A stretch of 64,000 nucleotides of DNA from contig OY723252.1 of NCBI GenBank assembly GCA_963210315.1, positions 124,001-188,000 on the forward strand, given 5' to 3'. A program made the translations under genes and the position numbers. The notes below the pieces were generated by a model. It saw only the letters and a list, made by a program, of their open reading frames with translations, made no database searches and was not told the origin of the DNA. Shown one piece after another: positions 10,437-20,776 of this stretch (position 1 is the first letter of the stretch; each line of letters begins with the position of its first letter). The stretch is from Rhynchopus euleeides. Taxonomy: Eukaryota > Euglenozoa > Diplonemea > Diplonemida > Diplonemidae.

Positions 10437-11821
10437 CCACCAAAAAAACCAGAGGGGCACTGGAGGGCAGGAAGAGGAAGAAGGAGCTTTGTATGCAAAA
10501 GACACGGAAGGCTTCGAGCATCACATGCAGTGAACTTGCGGCGAATCCTCATCTGTGGGCCTCTGTTGCCGAGGTCTCTGCCACTGCTGCTGTGAAGACA
10601 GTTCAGTGGGCCGGAGAGGACGCCGTGAAGGCACAGCCGGAGGGCTGCTGTGTGGGAGCATTATGGGAAGGGGGAGGCAACTTGGCGAAACCAACGGGCA
10701 AAAGAACCCTTCTTTAACCCACCAAATGAGTGGGAGCATGATGGAGCACACGCTGTGGCATGTTTGTCACAGAAAGGTCTCTGCGAGCGCTGCTGGCCAC
10801 AGTCATGGAAGGGTCGCACACTGCCAAAAAAGTCGTCGTCGCAAAGTGAATAGTGTGGGGAGGAGGGATTCAGAGGAAGATAAAGAGACGAACAGCGCGG
10901 TAGTCGGAGCCCCGAAAGTCATTGGATGTGACGACAGGGCCTGACTACCGTGTCGTGTAGTTTACAATGTTCGGGCTGCCTTCCGAGGAGTCGGCGACTC
11001 GCCGAAACCTAACAAAGCCGGGGCGAGGAGCCGAATCCGACCGAGGCAGTCCGCAGGACGGTCCCGGCGACTGGGCCGGCTGCCCTGAGGGGGAAAGGCT
11101 CCCGACGCATCATGAACACAGATATGGAACGCGCGTTCTAACAATAAAAATACAGCAGCAGTCTCTCGAGTCTTCCTTTCAGATGATTTTTGCATTGATC
11201 GCTTCCACCATTTATTTTTTTTTTCTCGCTGGCGCTAGTGATGTCGGCTGGCAGAAAAAACACACACAAAAAAACCCCCCCCCGCGTGTCGAGTGACCTT
11301 ACCTGTCTGAAGTACAGAAAATGTGTCGGGTTGGGTGGAGCATACACACACACATACACATATGTTCACACAACACAGGGCAAACCGCACAAACGTGTTC
11401 ACACATCCGGCATCCTATGCGAAATACCCGCCGCTCCCCGGGAGCTGTTGCGGGAACCATCTGCTCTTCCGACCCACCGAGACTCTTGCCGTATTTTCTC
11501 TACCACACGGGGTGTGTTTTACCAAAAAAGACGCCCAGGATTCATGCTTGCTGCTAAATGATATTGACATTGGGACTTTCGAGGTCCTCGCATTTTTTTT
11601 GGGGGGCGAGATTGGGTGGGTGGGGGTGGGTGGGCGCAGCCCCCCCCACCCACCCACCCGTGGCAGGCATGTCGCTAAGCGTCGACCCGGTGATTTTGGG
11701 TTTCCACCCCCCATAAAAAAGCGTCGACCCAGTTTTACTGGGTCGACGAGTGGTAAGCCCGGACAAAGCGTCAACCCGGCTCCACTGGTTCGACGGTCGA
11801 CGTCGAAGGTTTTGCAGGAAC
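10437..11821. other. Spacer with hairpins, no recognised gene
   Basis: Holds a GC-rich hairpin near 11600-11665 (GGGTGGGTGGGCGCAGCCCCC...), a GTCGACCCAG / CTGGGTCGAC hairpin near 11722-11750, and the fragment CTGTCTGAAGTACAGAAA (about 11303) that recurs near 22255 and 48133. No coding signal is convincing. Confidence 0.55.
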
Positions 11822-12045
11822 ATATGCTCACTACCGTGGCCTCCGGCGGCTGGGGGGCTCCGCCCCCCAGACCCCCCTGGAGCCCTTCGATACCCATCAA
11901 GTCAGGGAATCCAACCACTCCAGTAGCCTCAGGCCTCAGGAGGACGCAGCCAACTCACACAGAATCTACGCCCACAATGAACAGATGTTCACTACCGTGG
12001 CCTCCGGCGGCTGGGGGGCTCTGCCCCCCAGACCCCCCTTGTAGC
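11822..12045 (-). repeat. Family B GC-palindrome repeat, inverted dimer
   Basis: Two units facing left, joined by the spacer that includes AACCACTCCAGTAGCCTCAG and ACACAGAATCTACGCC. This is the complement of the dimers at 3.4 and 21.7 kb. Confidence 0.75.
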
Positions 12046-12128
12046 GTGTGCCCATGGCCACCCACCAGCCACGGCACCAAAAAGGTGGCCAATCGTCGAC
12101 ACTTTGACGCACAGTAAATGACCCCCAA

Positions 12129-12443
12129 TGGGGGCCCTCGCTACCAGTCACAGCTCGTCACAGCTCGTCAGCCAGTGAGGGGAAGTGGGCCGTGGCTCAC
12201 TTTTTCTTTCCGCGTATCCGTCAGGTGGACCACCGGGTGGGGAGAGATCCGGTGTGAGGCACTTGGGTCCGTCCAGGTGGGCAGGGGGAACCTGGGGGCG
12301 GGGGGCCTCAAAACCCGTCTACCAGTGCCGCTTCTAATCTCGTCGGTCTTGTCCCAACCACCACCAGCCAGCCCAGAACGCCCTGACGCTGCGACCTCGT
12401 CGATTTTTTCTCACTCAGTCACACCTGGTAGCGAAGGCCCCCA
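12129..12443. repeat. Family G MITE with GGGGGCCTCGCTACCAG ends
   Basis: Inverted ends TGGGGGCCCTCGCTACCAG and CTGGTAGCGAAGGCCCCCA enclose about 280 bases. Shorter relatives with the same ends lie at 22460-22575 and, partially, at 2168-2250 and 50030-50142. Confidence 0.7.
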
Positions 12444-12774
12444 ATAACTCAAAAATATTTGAGTGGGGTCGCCGTGAAGAGAGTTTGAACCGTTGATGCC
12501 AAAAACGACTCTCTTGTGTGGAAGAACGACGCTGTGCCACCCCCATTCTCCTAACAAACTCGCCCCCCCAACAAAAAATGTATTGGGATTCCGAAATCTG
12601 GTTCAAAAATCTCATATTTAGCAGCATGCATGCCAGGATTTTTCGCGCGTGACGGGAATAAGCGCAGCGCGTTTAAATAAAAGCGCGCGTGGAAAAAAAA
12701 AAGAAAAACGCGCGCAGGCGTGTATCTATTTCACGGAATGAAAATAGGAATTTGGGGAAAAAATATTTTTTTGC

Positions 12775-13110
12775 ACTATTTTTTTGCACTTTTTTCCTTT
12801 GGATTTTATTGTGACCCTACTTGGTATTGGCAGAAAATTTTTATGTTCCCGGTCTTGGATGTGCTCAAACATTCAAAATAACACATTTTCCGGGTGCAAA
12901 AAAAATTTGCACCCGGGGGTGGGTATGGGGGTGGTGGTCACTATTTTTTTGCACTGTTTTCCTTTGGATTTTATTGTGACCCTACTTGGTATTGGCAGAA
13001 AATTTTTATGTTCCCGGTCTTGGATGTGCTCAAACAGTCAAAAGAACACATTTTCCGGGTGCAAAAAAAATTGCACCTGGGGGTGGGTATGGGGTGGTGG
13101 TGTGGCCTAC
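12775..13110 (+). repeat. Tandem duplication, two ~166-base units
   Basis: The unit begins TTTTTTGCACT.TTTTCCTTTGG and contains GTATTGGCAGAAAATTTTTA and a GGGTGCAAAA..TTGCACC hairpin. It is present twice, with copies starting near 12780 and 12946. Confidence 0.85.
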
Positions 13111-13337
13111 ACCTCAGACGTGGTACCAAAAAAAACTGTTCGCTGTGCTTCTTTCCTCGCCCATGAAGCGTAAAAGTGTAGAAGTGATTCCGACGATCTT
13201 GCTTCTTTTGTATGTCTAGCTATGTCGTGGCACATGTGTGACACCCACATCAAGGCGGCAGGCCTCGGGTGGTGGAAGCGTCAACGCAACGCGGCAAATT
13301 AGGAGGAAATAATCACTTTGCTGCGACGCTTTTTCAG

Positions 13338-16300
13338 ATGCCAGTGCTCATAATGTTCGTGCACTTATGCTGCTCCTCCCGTCTCCCACTCACATCACGC
13401 CAAACCTTGAACAGGATGCGGTCTGCAAAGGTATCGGGGAGACATTGGGTCTTCTCCCCGACCGACGGGGATGTGCGCCCGACGGAGCGCGGGCAGGTGA
13501 CGGATGCTGCGGCATGCGTCGCGCAGGTGCTCGCGAGCACGCGCCTGCGGGAGTCGAGGGGGCGGCTTGGGGACCTCCTCAAGTGGATGAGGGAGGGGGG
13601 CGGCAGCGATGACACGCCGGCCCCCGCGGCGTGGTTACCCCGTGGTGACCCCTCCGCCGCGTGGCACTCGCTCGTGGAAAGCGAACCCCACCTGAGCCCC
13701 CTCGGAAAAGGGAGAAACATGGGCTTTCACACCGTGTGCTCCTGCCCCAGCTCTCCCACCCAGGTGACCACCCTCGGCCCCTTCTCGTCCGTCGAGGTGA
13801 AGGGGGACGGTCCGCCGCTGGTGCACACATCTACAAAGTGCTCTGACTGCAACGAGAGACAGAAGCGGACGACCTGTGCCGAGCTCCTGCCTGAGCTTCT
13901 GATGATCGATTACAAGCGGTTCGACAACAAAGGCCACAAGCAGAACCACCCCAGCAGCAGCCCCCTCACGCTTGCTGGCGTCGAGGGGGGGGAGGGCACG
14001 GCTGTGCACTACCGGCTGGTCGGCGTCGTGCTCGCGAAAAGCGGCAAGACCCGGACGCAGGCGGTGTACGCCGCGCAGCTCTGCACGGGGGACCCGGGGA
14101 AGGAGCGGTGGTCGCTCGTCTGCGAGGGACGAGCAGCGGGCATGACGGGCACCCCGTATAGCCGCCCCTCCCAAAAACTCTGTCTGGGATTATACGCGAG
14201 AAAGAGAGACGCATCACCTGAATCAGCACAGCTCGAAGTCGACCTGGACGTGATCGAGCCGCCAACTCAGCCACCACAACCGCCGCCTCCAGTGTTGCTG
14301 CCCCCGCCGGTGTCGTTCGCCAACCCCCAACCCGCCGTGGAGTTTCCGTTGTTCTCGCAGGGGAAGGCGAAAGTGCTCATCTACGACAGCACTCGCCTGG
14401 GAGGACCTGTTCCGCCGCAGTTCGTGCTTCTCGAGGCGATCTCTTGTCTGAGCTGTTCACCAGAGGTTACAAGCACGAAGCTTGTGTCGTTTGAAGATGC
14501 GCTGGGATGGACGGACGTCGGAGCCTCCCACTCCTCGGGGCACTACGCGCTGGCTGTGCTGGCGGCAGGCGCAGGGGGCAAGCGGCCGGACACCCCGACA
14601 CCGTCCAGTGCCGCTGGCCTCCTGGGGCGGGTGCAGAGGGGCGACTGCTCGGACGACGAGCAGTGGGATGAGGTGATCCGCCTCAAGAACTGTGTGCTCT
14701 CCGAGCAGCGCTTCACTGCTGACTGTCGTCTGACTGTAAGTGTGGCAAGGGCTTCCCTTGTCATGCTAACACGAACGACGGAGAAGAGCGTGGCGTACCA
14801 TGAGTACAACACGGAGGTCGGCTTCACGAGGAGCGTGTTGCCACCTATGACCCCGTCTGTGCTCTCCACGTCTCCTCTCCGGCTCGTTTACAACGCAGCC
14901 AACTCCACATTTCTGTCCCTTGTCGCGATCCCTGCTTTGGCTACTACTCAACCGCAAGTTCAACAGATCGACGCCCTTCAACTCCTGATGTCGAGGCGCC
15001 CGAGCACGAGCGCCCCTCAAATTGATACCAGCTGTTTTGTCAAGACTGGTAACAACCTGGCTTGCAAAGTTTGCAGGGAAGAACTTGTGGAGTTGCAAAA
15101 GTTGTATTCGGGAAAGTCTCTGCGCTTCGCCACAGGGGACATCAATGCTGATCAACCCGCCAGTTCCTTGAAGAGCTTGCAACTCAACCACCTGAAGTCC
15201 GCCATGCACAAGGCCGCAGTTGGGCTGAAGGACAAACACCAACAACCTCCCTCAATCAACACACCAGCGCCTGTTGTCAATGTTCAAAGAGGTTCTACAC
15301 CCGTTGCGCAAAGAATCATCACTGCGACTGAGGATCAGAGACGCGCCATCTATTGCCTCATCGTCAAGGTGGCGACACTGACGCAGGAGGGGAGGGGTAT
15401 GGGAGGGCTTGCGAACGAGGCACGTGACCTTGAGATGTGTGGGCTCCCCCATCTTGCTACACACAACAGTCGTTGTGCTGGGAGGGATATGCAAGATGTC
15501 CTCTACCGTGTCGTGCAAAACAATCTGGTGCAAGAGGTGAAGGCCTGTGCTGTGGGGACCATTAAGATAGATGGGAGCACCTATGGCAAGCTGGACATCC
15601 AGGTTCTTTTTGTGTGTGGACTTGACCGCGACTCTGGGAAAGTGAAGGACTGGTGTCTGGGCTGTTTCGATGTGAAAGAAGCAACGGCTCAGGGGATCAA
15701 GGATGGGATGTGTGCACACTTGCGTGAATTGGGGCTGTTTTTGTGGGCGAAGCAGTCTGTGTGGGCATTTGCGTCGGACCAGGCCACAACAATGATCGCT
15801 ACAAAAACCCTGCTTGAAGCTGAGTTTGCACATCGTCTCTTGCTTGTTCATGACCTCTCCCACCTTCACCAGAACAGCGTAAAGGTGATACGCAATGTTC
15901 GCGCTGTAAAAGCTCATCGTAAGACTACCCGCTCTTACTTTACATATTTCAACACTTCTCACAAACGGCTGGTTGCTCTTGAAAAGGAAAACAAAGACGC
16001 GCTCACCTTTCCACGCGAACACACAATTCGCTGGGCTGCGCATACCGCCAATGTGATGAAGGCAGCGTTTGTGAACCTCCCCGCAAGTCTCAAGATGATG
16101 CAAAAGGTTTCTCCCCCACCACCTGTGTTTCATGAGATCTCAACCACAGCATACTACAAAACAACAGCGTTGCTCCGGGATATCATGGATTGTTGTGCAG
16201 TTGTGTCCACTCGCCTCCAAACCGCCTCCCTTCAACTCGACGAGGGACAGCAGCTGATTGACCTGCAAAATGCAACCCTTGCAGTTCTGGCAAGGGGAGC

Positions 16301-17138
16301 TGGGACATATCAAACGCAAGTCGGAGAGTTGGACAACAAGGAGGAAACAGAGGAACTCTCACGTTTACGTGGCAGCCTGTGCCACATGATCAGCAAGGAT
16401 CTGAAGAAGAGATGGGATGAATACCCTGGGAGGAGGTACGCTGGGTTCTTTTCCACAGACCTTTCCACAGTCCTTCAGACAATGTCACAGATGGGATCTG
16501 ACATTGGCATGCCAGTGGGAGACATCGTGACTGCAATGGAGAGATGGTCAGAGGTTTACGTCACCAGATCTCCTGATGTGCATGTGAAAGACTTTGTTCT
16601 GCAACATCTCTTGTCAACCAACGAAACAACGCCCCTTGAGTTCTTTCTCGAGCTTGCAATTGCAATTTCTCCTACCACAGTGATTGTCGAGAGTGCTCAC
16701 TCCAAAATCAAAGCAAGGAGAGGCAAACACAGACGTCGCATCGCCACACCTCGACTGTGCATGGAGCTCATCATTGGAGCGCATCTCCCCAATGAAAAGG
16801 ACCCGCGGGTGGATGTGCTCAATGAGGTGGCAGTGCAGTACCTCACCGACAAGCGTCGGCGTTTCAAGCCCCGCCAAGTCGCGCTGACAGCGGCAAGCCT
16901 CTCTTTGCACCAGCTCCTCACCAACTACGCCACCGTCAATCTCGATGCACCCGAATTCAATTGGGACGATTACGACTCGTGGACCGTTCTTTCCATGTCT
17001 GCTGCAAGCAGTGTGGAGCAGACTCGCAGGAACGCGGGCAGGAAACGGGTGCGTATCGTTGATGACGGGAACAGTGATTCGGACGAGGCATCGCCTGTGC
17101 GCACAAGGCAGCGCAGTGCTGACATGGATGAACCATAG
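13338..17138 (+). CDS. hAT-superfamily transposase with USP-like N-terminal region
   Basis: 1,266 residues from ATG 13338. The frame opens at a GTG at 13269, and ATG 13416, just after AACAGG, is another possible start. Residues about 160-265 look like part of a ubiquitin-specific protease: CSDC, LPELLMIDYKRF, then HYRLVGVVLAKSG..VYAAQL. The Cys box is not seen and the usual HxGxxxxGHY is altered, although HSSGHYALAVL occurs about 200 residues later. A CKVC...HLKSAMH zinc finger follows, then a hAT RNase H-like core with IKIDGST, FASDQATT, HDLSHLHQNS, TIRWAAHT and C-terminal SPTTVIVESAHSKIK..R. No frameshift interrupts it, so it could be active or domesticated. It is the only sizeable plus-strand gene in the window. 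Confidence 0.85.
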   Translation: MPVLIMFVHLCCSSRLPLTSRQTLNRMRSAKVSGRHWVFSPTDGDVRPTERGQVTDAAACVAQVLASTRLRESRGRLGDLLKWMREGGGSDDTPAPAAWLPRGDPSAAWHSLVESEPHLSPLGKGRNMGFHTVCSCPSSPTQVTTLGPFSSVEVKGDGPPLVHTSTKCSDCNERQKRTTCAELLPELLMIDYKRFDNKGHKQNHPSSSPLTLAGVEGGEGTAVHYRLVGVVLAKSGKTRTQAVYAAQLCTGDPGKERWSLVCEGRAAGMTGTPYSRPSQKLCLGLYARKRDASPESAQLEVDLDVIEPPTQPPQPPPPVLLPPPVSFANPQPAVEFPLFSQGKAKVLIYDSTRLGGPVPPQFVLLEAISCLSCSPEVTSTKLVSFEDALGWTDVGASHSSGHYALAVLAAGAGGKRPDTPTPSSAAGLLGRVQRGDCSDDEQWDEVIRLKNCVLSEQRFTADCRLTVSVARASLVMLTRTTEKSVAYHEYNTEVGFTRSVLPPMTPSVLSTSPLRLVYNAANSTFLSLVAIPALATTQPQVQQIDALQLLMSRRPSTSAPQIDTSCFVKTGNNLACKVCREELVELQKLYSGKSLRFATGDINADQPASSLKSLQLNHLKSAMHKAAVGLKDKHQQPPSINTPAPVVNVQRGSTPVAQRIITATEDQRRAIYCLIVKVATLTQEGRGMGGLANEARDLEMCGLPHLATHNSRCAGRDMQDVLYRVVQNNLVQEVKACAVGTIKIDGSTYGKLDIQVLFVCGLDRDSGKVKDWCLGCFDVKEATAQGIKDGMCAHLRELGLFLWAKQSVWAFASDQATTMIATKTLLEAEFAHRLLLVHDLSHLHQNSVKVIRNVRAVKAHRKTTRSYFTYFNTSHKRLVALEKENKDALTFPREHTIRWAAHTANVMKAAFVNLPASLKMMQKVSPPPPVFHEISTTAYYKTTALLRDIMDCCAVVSTRLQTASLQLDEGQQLIDLQNATLAVLARGAGTYQTQVGELDNKEETEELSRLRGSLCHMISKDLKKRWDEYPGRRYAGFFSTDLSTVLQTMSQMGSDIGMPVGDIVTAMERWSEVYVTRSPDVHVKDFVLQHLLSTNETTPLEFFLELAIAISPTTVIVESAHSKIKARRGKHRRRIATPRLCMELIIGAHLPNEKDPRVDVLNEVAVQYLTDKRRRFKPRQVALTAASLSLHQLLTNYATVNLDAPEFNWDDYDSWTVLSMSAASSVEQTRRNAGRKRVRIVDDGNSDSDEASPVRTRQRSADMDEP

Positions 17139-18361
17139 TCTTTCTTCATCCTCTTTGGTGATTCTCCCTCCTCTCTCCAACATTCGTTCAGTATCTGTGT
17201 AGACGTTTTTTTAGATTTTTTCGCGTTTTTTTTAATCTTAGGTATCGGCCGGTCCCGTTGGACCGAAACAACGGCAAAATCAGAGCCAAAACCTGTGTGT
17301 GGGGTACAAAAATCGTACGAAAAAGGGCGAGAAAAAAGTGCAAAAAAACCAAAATAGGATTTCGAAAATGGGCCAAAATACCCCCAAAATAGAGCCACAC
17401 CTGAACGCGCGTTTTGCTTTTTTTCACGTGCGGTTTTTTTTATAACGCGTGACGCGCGTTCGAAAAACACGCGCATTTGAAAAAAGCGCCCGCCTTTTTC
17501 ATTTTTTTCAAAACGCGCGTGTTGCTTTTTTTAGGGCGTGTTTTGTTGTGCACACAACACACCCATGTGGAAATACTACGGAGACGCGATGGACTCGGGA
17601 CTGACACTGGCCTCTTGCTCATGTTTACTGGGCGGGGTTCATCCTGCAGAGGTCTCCAGTTGGCCAGCAAGGCGAAACGTACGGGGGAGAGAGAGCACGT
17701 GCTAAAACGCGCAAAAAAGAGAGGCACGCGCGTTCCATATCTGTGCATGAATGCAAACAAAATATAGCTGGAGTCGTGCAGGATCATTCGTGAAGAAATA
17801 CGAAAGGTAAACGAGAAAAGGTTTTTCGTTGACACACACAGAAAATTTTGCCTGCGGAAGTGTTGGTGTGTGATTGGCAGGCGCATAAGACTGTGTGTGA
17901 CGGCAAGCACCTGGCACTTCCCCTATCGCTGCATTTCTTAAGCACACTCGTGTGAGCGGAAAGCGCCCCACCACAGCTGCAACCAAACGTGCTCTATACA
18001 CTAACCCCACCCTTCATCAGGCTCAGGGTGTGATCAGTTCAGGGTTTTGTGTGTAGAAGCGTCAACGCAACAAACAAAAGGAAATTCATCAGAGCGGTTG
18101 TAGCTGTGAAGTGATAGGGCGCTTTCGCCTGACAAGTACCTTGTTGGGAGAAAAAACAATGCCGGGTTTCCTTTGTTTCGGTTTGTTTTGTGCAACCCTT
18201 CTGGCGCCGCCTGCCACGCGTGGGAGTGGAGGCTGAACACAACCACAATTATTTTATCACACCGTCGCTTCACTCCACACGGAAATCCTTCCGCTTTGTA
18301 GACACCCTGTCCAGCAACTGTGGGAGAACAGTTCCGGACTACTGTTTGTTGAGCGCACAAG
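17139..18361. other. Spacer downstream of the transposase
   Basis: AT-rich tracts interspersed with AACGCGCG motifs up to about 17540, then unassigned DNA. The recurrent AGAAGCGTCAACGCAAC motif is at 18054. No gene is recognised. Confidence 0.55.
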
Positions 18362-18445
18362 AAAAATGTCACTCCAGTACAGCCGCTCTTTACTCAACTT
18401 TTGTTTGTGATGCGTTGACGCTTCCACACACAATGCCTCAACTCC

Positions 18446-20701
18446 CACGGTGGCCTGGTCAGACCCTGACCAGGTCAAAACCTGGTCAAATCTTGACCAG
18501 GTCATACCTGGTCATTGACCAGGTATGACCTGGTCATGACCATGTCATACCTGGTCATGACCAGGTCATTTTCACCCATTTTAACCGGGGGGGAACATGT
18601 TGAGTGGCCAAGCAGGGGGGACAATTCGCATATTCCGGACTCTCTCCGGCCGTTGTGGAAAGTATGAGTCAAAAGGGTTCAACCATACCCCGAGTCGAGA
18701 AAGAAGTCGAAGCTTGAATCATGTTGGGCACAAGGGGAAAATGGTCAAAATTGGCCCAAAATTACCAATAAAATATGCTGCGGTGCAGGGGGGTGGCGGG
18801 GGAGGGGAGGGTGGGGTCGGCGACGAAACTTGATGATCAGCAGCTTTGGCCCAAAATTACCAAAAAGGAATGAGGCCCCCTGCCCAGGTTCCCTGCCCGC
18901 CTGGACGCACTCAAGTGCCTCACACCGGGTCCCTCCCCCTGGTGGTATCCCAAAAAAATGTCGAGGAGGTCTGCATCATCCCAGGCCACGCAGAAGGCGT
19001 CGAGCTGTTTCACAGCAGCCTCGCGGCGCTGTTTGAAAAGCCATCGCACCACCCACTTTGACAAGGAGTGGGGCAGGAAGCTGACACGGAGTGAAGAGGC
19101 CGACAAGAAGAAGGCCAGGACACTGCCCACAGTCTACTCCATGCGTGTCTCTGGCAACGCGTGTCGGAGGCGGCATGCAGCGCCTCACGAGCGCCGACAA
19201 GAACTCGTCTGAGTACGAGGTGCTGACGGAAGCGGGGTGCTCGGATGAGGTGCTGGGAACCGATATGAAGAGGCTGCCCACCGCTCAAAGCGCGGTGGGC
19301 AGTACTTCTTCGAAGGCAGCTGAAAAACAACTGAACCGGAACCCCCCCCCCCCATCACGCAGATCGGGAGGCATTCGATAGCAGACGCCCTCTTCTACCG
19401 GATCATCGTAGAGGTAGGTCCGGGAGCTGACGTGCCCGACGAGCACCCACCTGTCCTCGACGGATCGGTCATGACTGTCACGGTCATGAGGGACCTGCCC
19501 TACAAGAGCGAGGTTCCGAATGGTCTGCACGCCCGAACGTTTCACATTCCGGATCCGTTCATTGTGGCGGTGGGGGCAACACCACAGGCAACGCAGGGGC
19601 AGGGTGTCGTGACCATCGACATCCAGTTGATGAGGCAGGCGGTGGTGACAAAGAAGCCCGACCAGTGGGCGTGCCAGAGGACGAGAGTCCCATCGGCAGT
19701 GCCGTAACGGTTGACCACATCTGATTGTGACACTTTTCAAAGAGTGTAAAAGAATGGAGAAGGGAGTGCCCTGCCTTGAATGCCTCAGGACCCTCAGGAT
19801 CCTCAGAACTGCCACCTCTCCGACGAAGCGTTCGAGAGGGAGAATGGGGAGAGGAAATCGCGGGCCAGGACAACATCTGCTTGTTTCCGGGAGAGGGACC
19901 TGATGGTGTTCGAGCTGGCAAACTATGCCAGTTTCGGCAACGACCCCGCAAGAATCTTCGTGTACCCTCTTGCAATACAATGTCATACCGTTGTGCGGGA
20001 AGTGCATGACAGCGGGTCCCGTATGGATGAAAAACTTCGATTCGTTTCGGCACCGTCTCAGGACTCTCGGTAGCAGTCGGGTAACCCCTGTCGGCCCGAT
20101 CGATTCGCTCGGCAAGTGTTCCGATGGCTGGTTACTGACTGGCGATGCTGCCTGCAACAAACCGCGTGGTCTCCGTATTTGCCTCTGCGACAAGCAGCCG
20201 CCGATCCACACCCAGGATGCGAAGGACGGCGTGTTACGCAAGGCAGCACTGGCCTGTGAAGCCGACGACGACAACGAAGATCCCGAAGAAGAGGAAGAAG
20301 GAGAAGAATGTGAAGAAGCGGAAGAAGGCAGAAAGCTGCTGATCATCAAGTTTCGTCGCCGACCCCACCCTCCCCTCCCCCGCCACCCCCCTGCACCGCA
20401 GCATATTTTATTGGTAATTTTGGGCCAATTTTGACCATTTTCCCCTTGTGCCCAACATGATTCAAGATTCGACTTCTTTCTCGACTCGGGGTATGGTTGA
20501 ACCCTTTTGACTCATACTTTCCACAACGGCCGGAGAGAGTCCGGAATATGCGAATTGTCCCCCCTGCTTGGCCACTCAACATGTTCCCCCCGGTTAAAAT
20601 GGGTGAAAATGACCTGGTCATGACCAGGTCAGATTTGGTCATGACCTGGTCAGATTTGGACCTGGTCAAAACCTGGTCAGTCAGCTGACCAGGCCACCGT
20701 G
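18446..20701. mobile_element. 2.26 kb long-inverted-repeat transposon (CACGGTGGCC ends, TCC target duplication)
   Basis: Exact 17-base ends CACGGTGGCCTGGTCAG and CTGACCAGGCCACCGTG. Subterminal CTGGTCA repeats follow, then long inner arms (about 18595-18848 against 20333-20600) that are near-perfect complements. TCC lies on both sides and is single in the uninterrupted MITE at 2848-2990, so it is a 3-base target-site duplication. CAC ends and a 3-base duplication resemble CACTA/EnSpm elements, but no such transposase is recognised. A short relative lies at 49607-49766. Confidence 0.85.
18846..20343 (+). pseudogene. Decayed ORF remnants inside the long-inverted-repeat transposon
   Basis: Between the arms several short plus-strand frames look coding but are out of register. 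They include SQKNVEEVCIIPGHAEGVEL (about 18948-19061), a piece ending at 19707 (YRIIVEVGPGADVPDEHPP onward), a piece near 19780-19985 (ERDLMVFELANYASFGNDPA) and a CxxC-containing piece near 19976-20343 (PLCGKCMTAGPVWMKNFDSF) ending in an acidic run. The family is unknown. A minus-strand frame of 354 codons (20349-19285) overlaps them but looks like a shadow. Confidence 0.4.
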
Positions 20702-20776
20702 TCCTGTGATGGGGGGGGGGGGGGGGAGGCTAGTGGTGTGCGGAGCATGTTTGGCTGTGGTGGAGTGACATTTTCT

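Larger units (their letters stand above)
12637..17476 (+). mobile_element. Candidate hAT transposon (ends tentative)
   Basis: A hAT-like transposase is bracketed by CGCGCG-rich, A-rich tracts. The left one (12637-12720) reads TTTTTCGCGCGTGACG ... GAAAAACGCGCGCAGG. The complement of the right one (17476-17401) reads TTTTTCGAACGCGCGTCACG ... GCAAAACGCGCGTTCAGG. The order and spacing of motifs match in inverted orientation, as terminal or subterminal repeats would. I could not fix exact termini or an 8-base target duplication. Confidence 0.35.
18362..20776. repeat. MITE family C, second copy, split by a larger transposon
   Basis: The left part (18362-18445) and right part (20702-20776) together rebuild the family C MITE at 2848-2990. 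The split falls inside CAACTCC|TGTGATGG. Confidence 0.85.

Noticed and set aside
11295-11325. Spliced-leader RNA, from GAAGTACAGAAA
   Set aside because: Only a short partial resemblance. The motif recurs at 22255 and 48133 as a dispersed repeat, without a donor or Sm-like site.
11323-12117. 264-codon plus-strand frame
   Set aside because: Consists largely of CA repeats and two family B palindromes translated through.
13269-13337. Extending the transposase to the frame opening at 13269
   Set aside because: That codon is GTG and the added residues include the dispersed GGAAGCGTCAACGCA motif. An ATG start is preferred.
15252-16133. 293-codon minus-strand frame
   Set aside because: Antisense to the transposase core, which has recognisable hAT motifs.
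19285-20349. 354-codon minus-strand frame in the 2.26 kb element
   Set aside because: Overlaps protein-like plus-strand pieces. It is rich in His, Arg and Cys and looks like a shadow.
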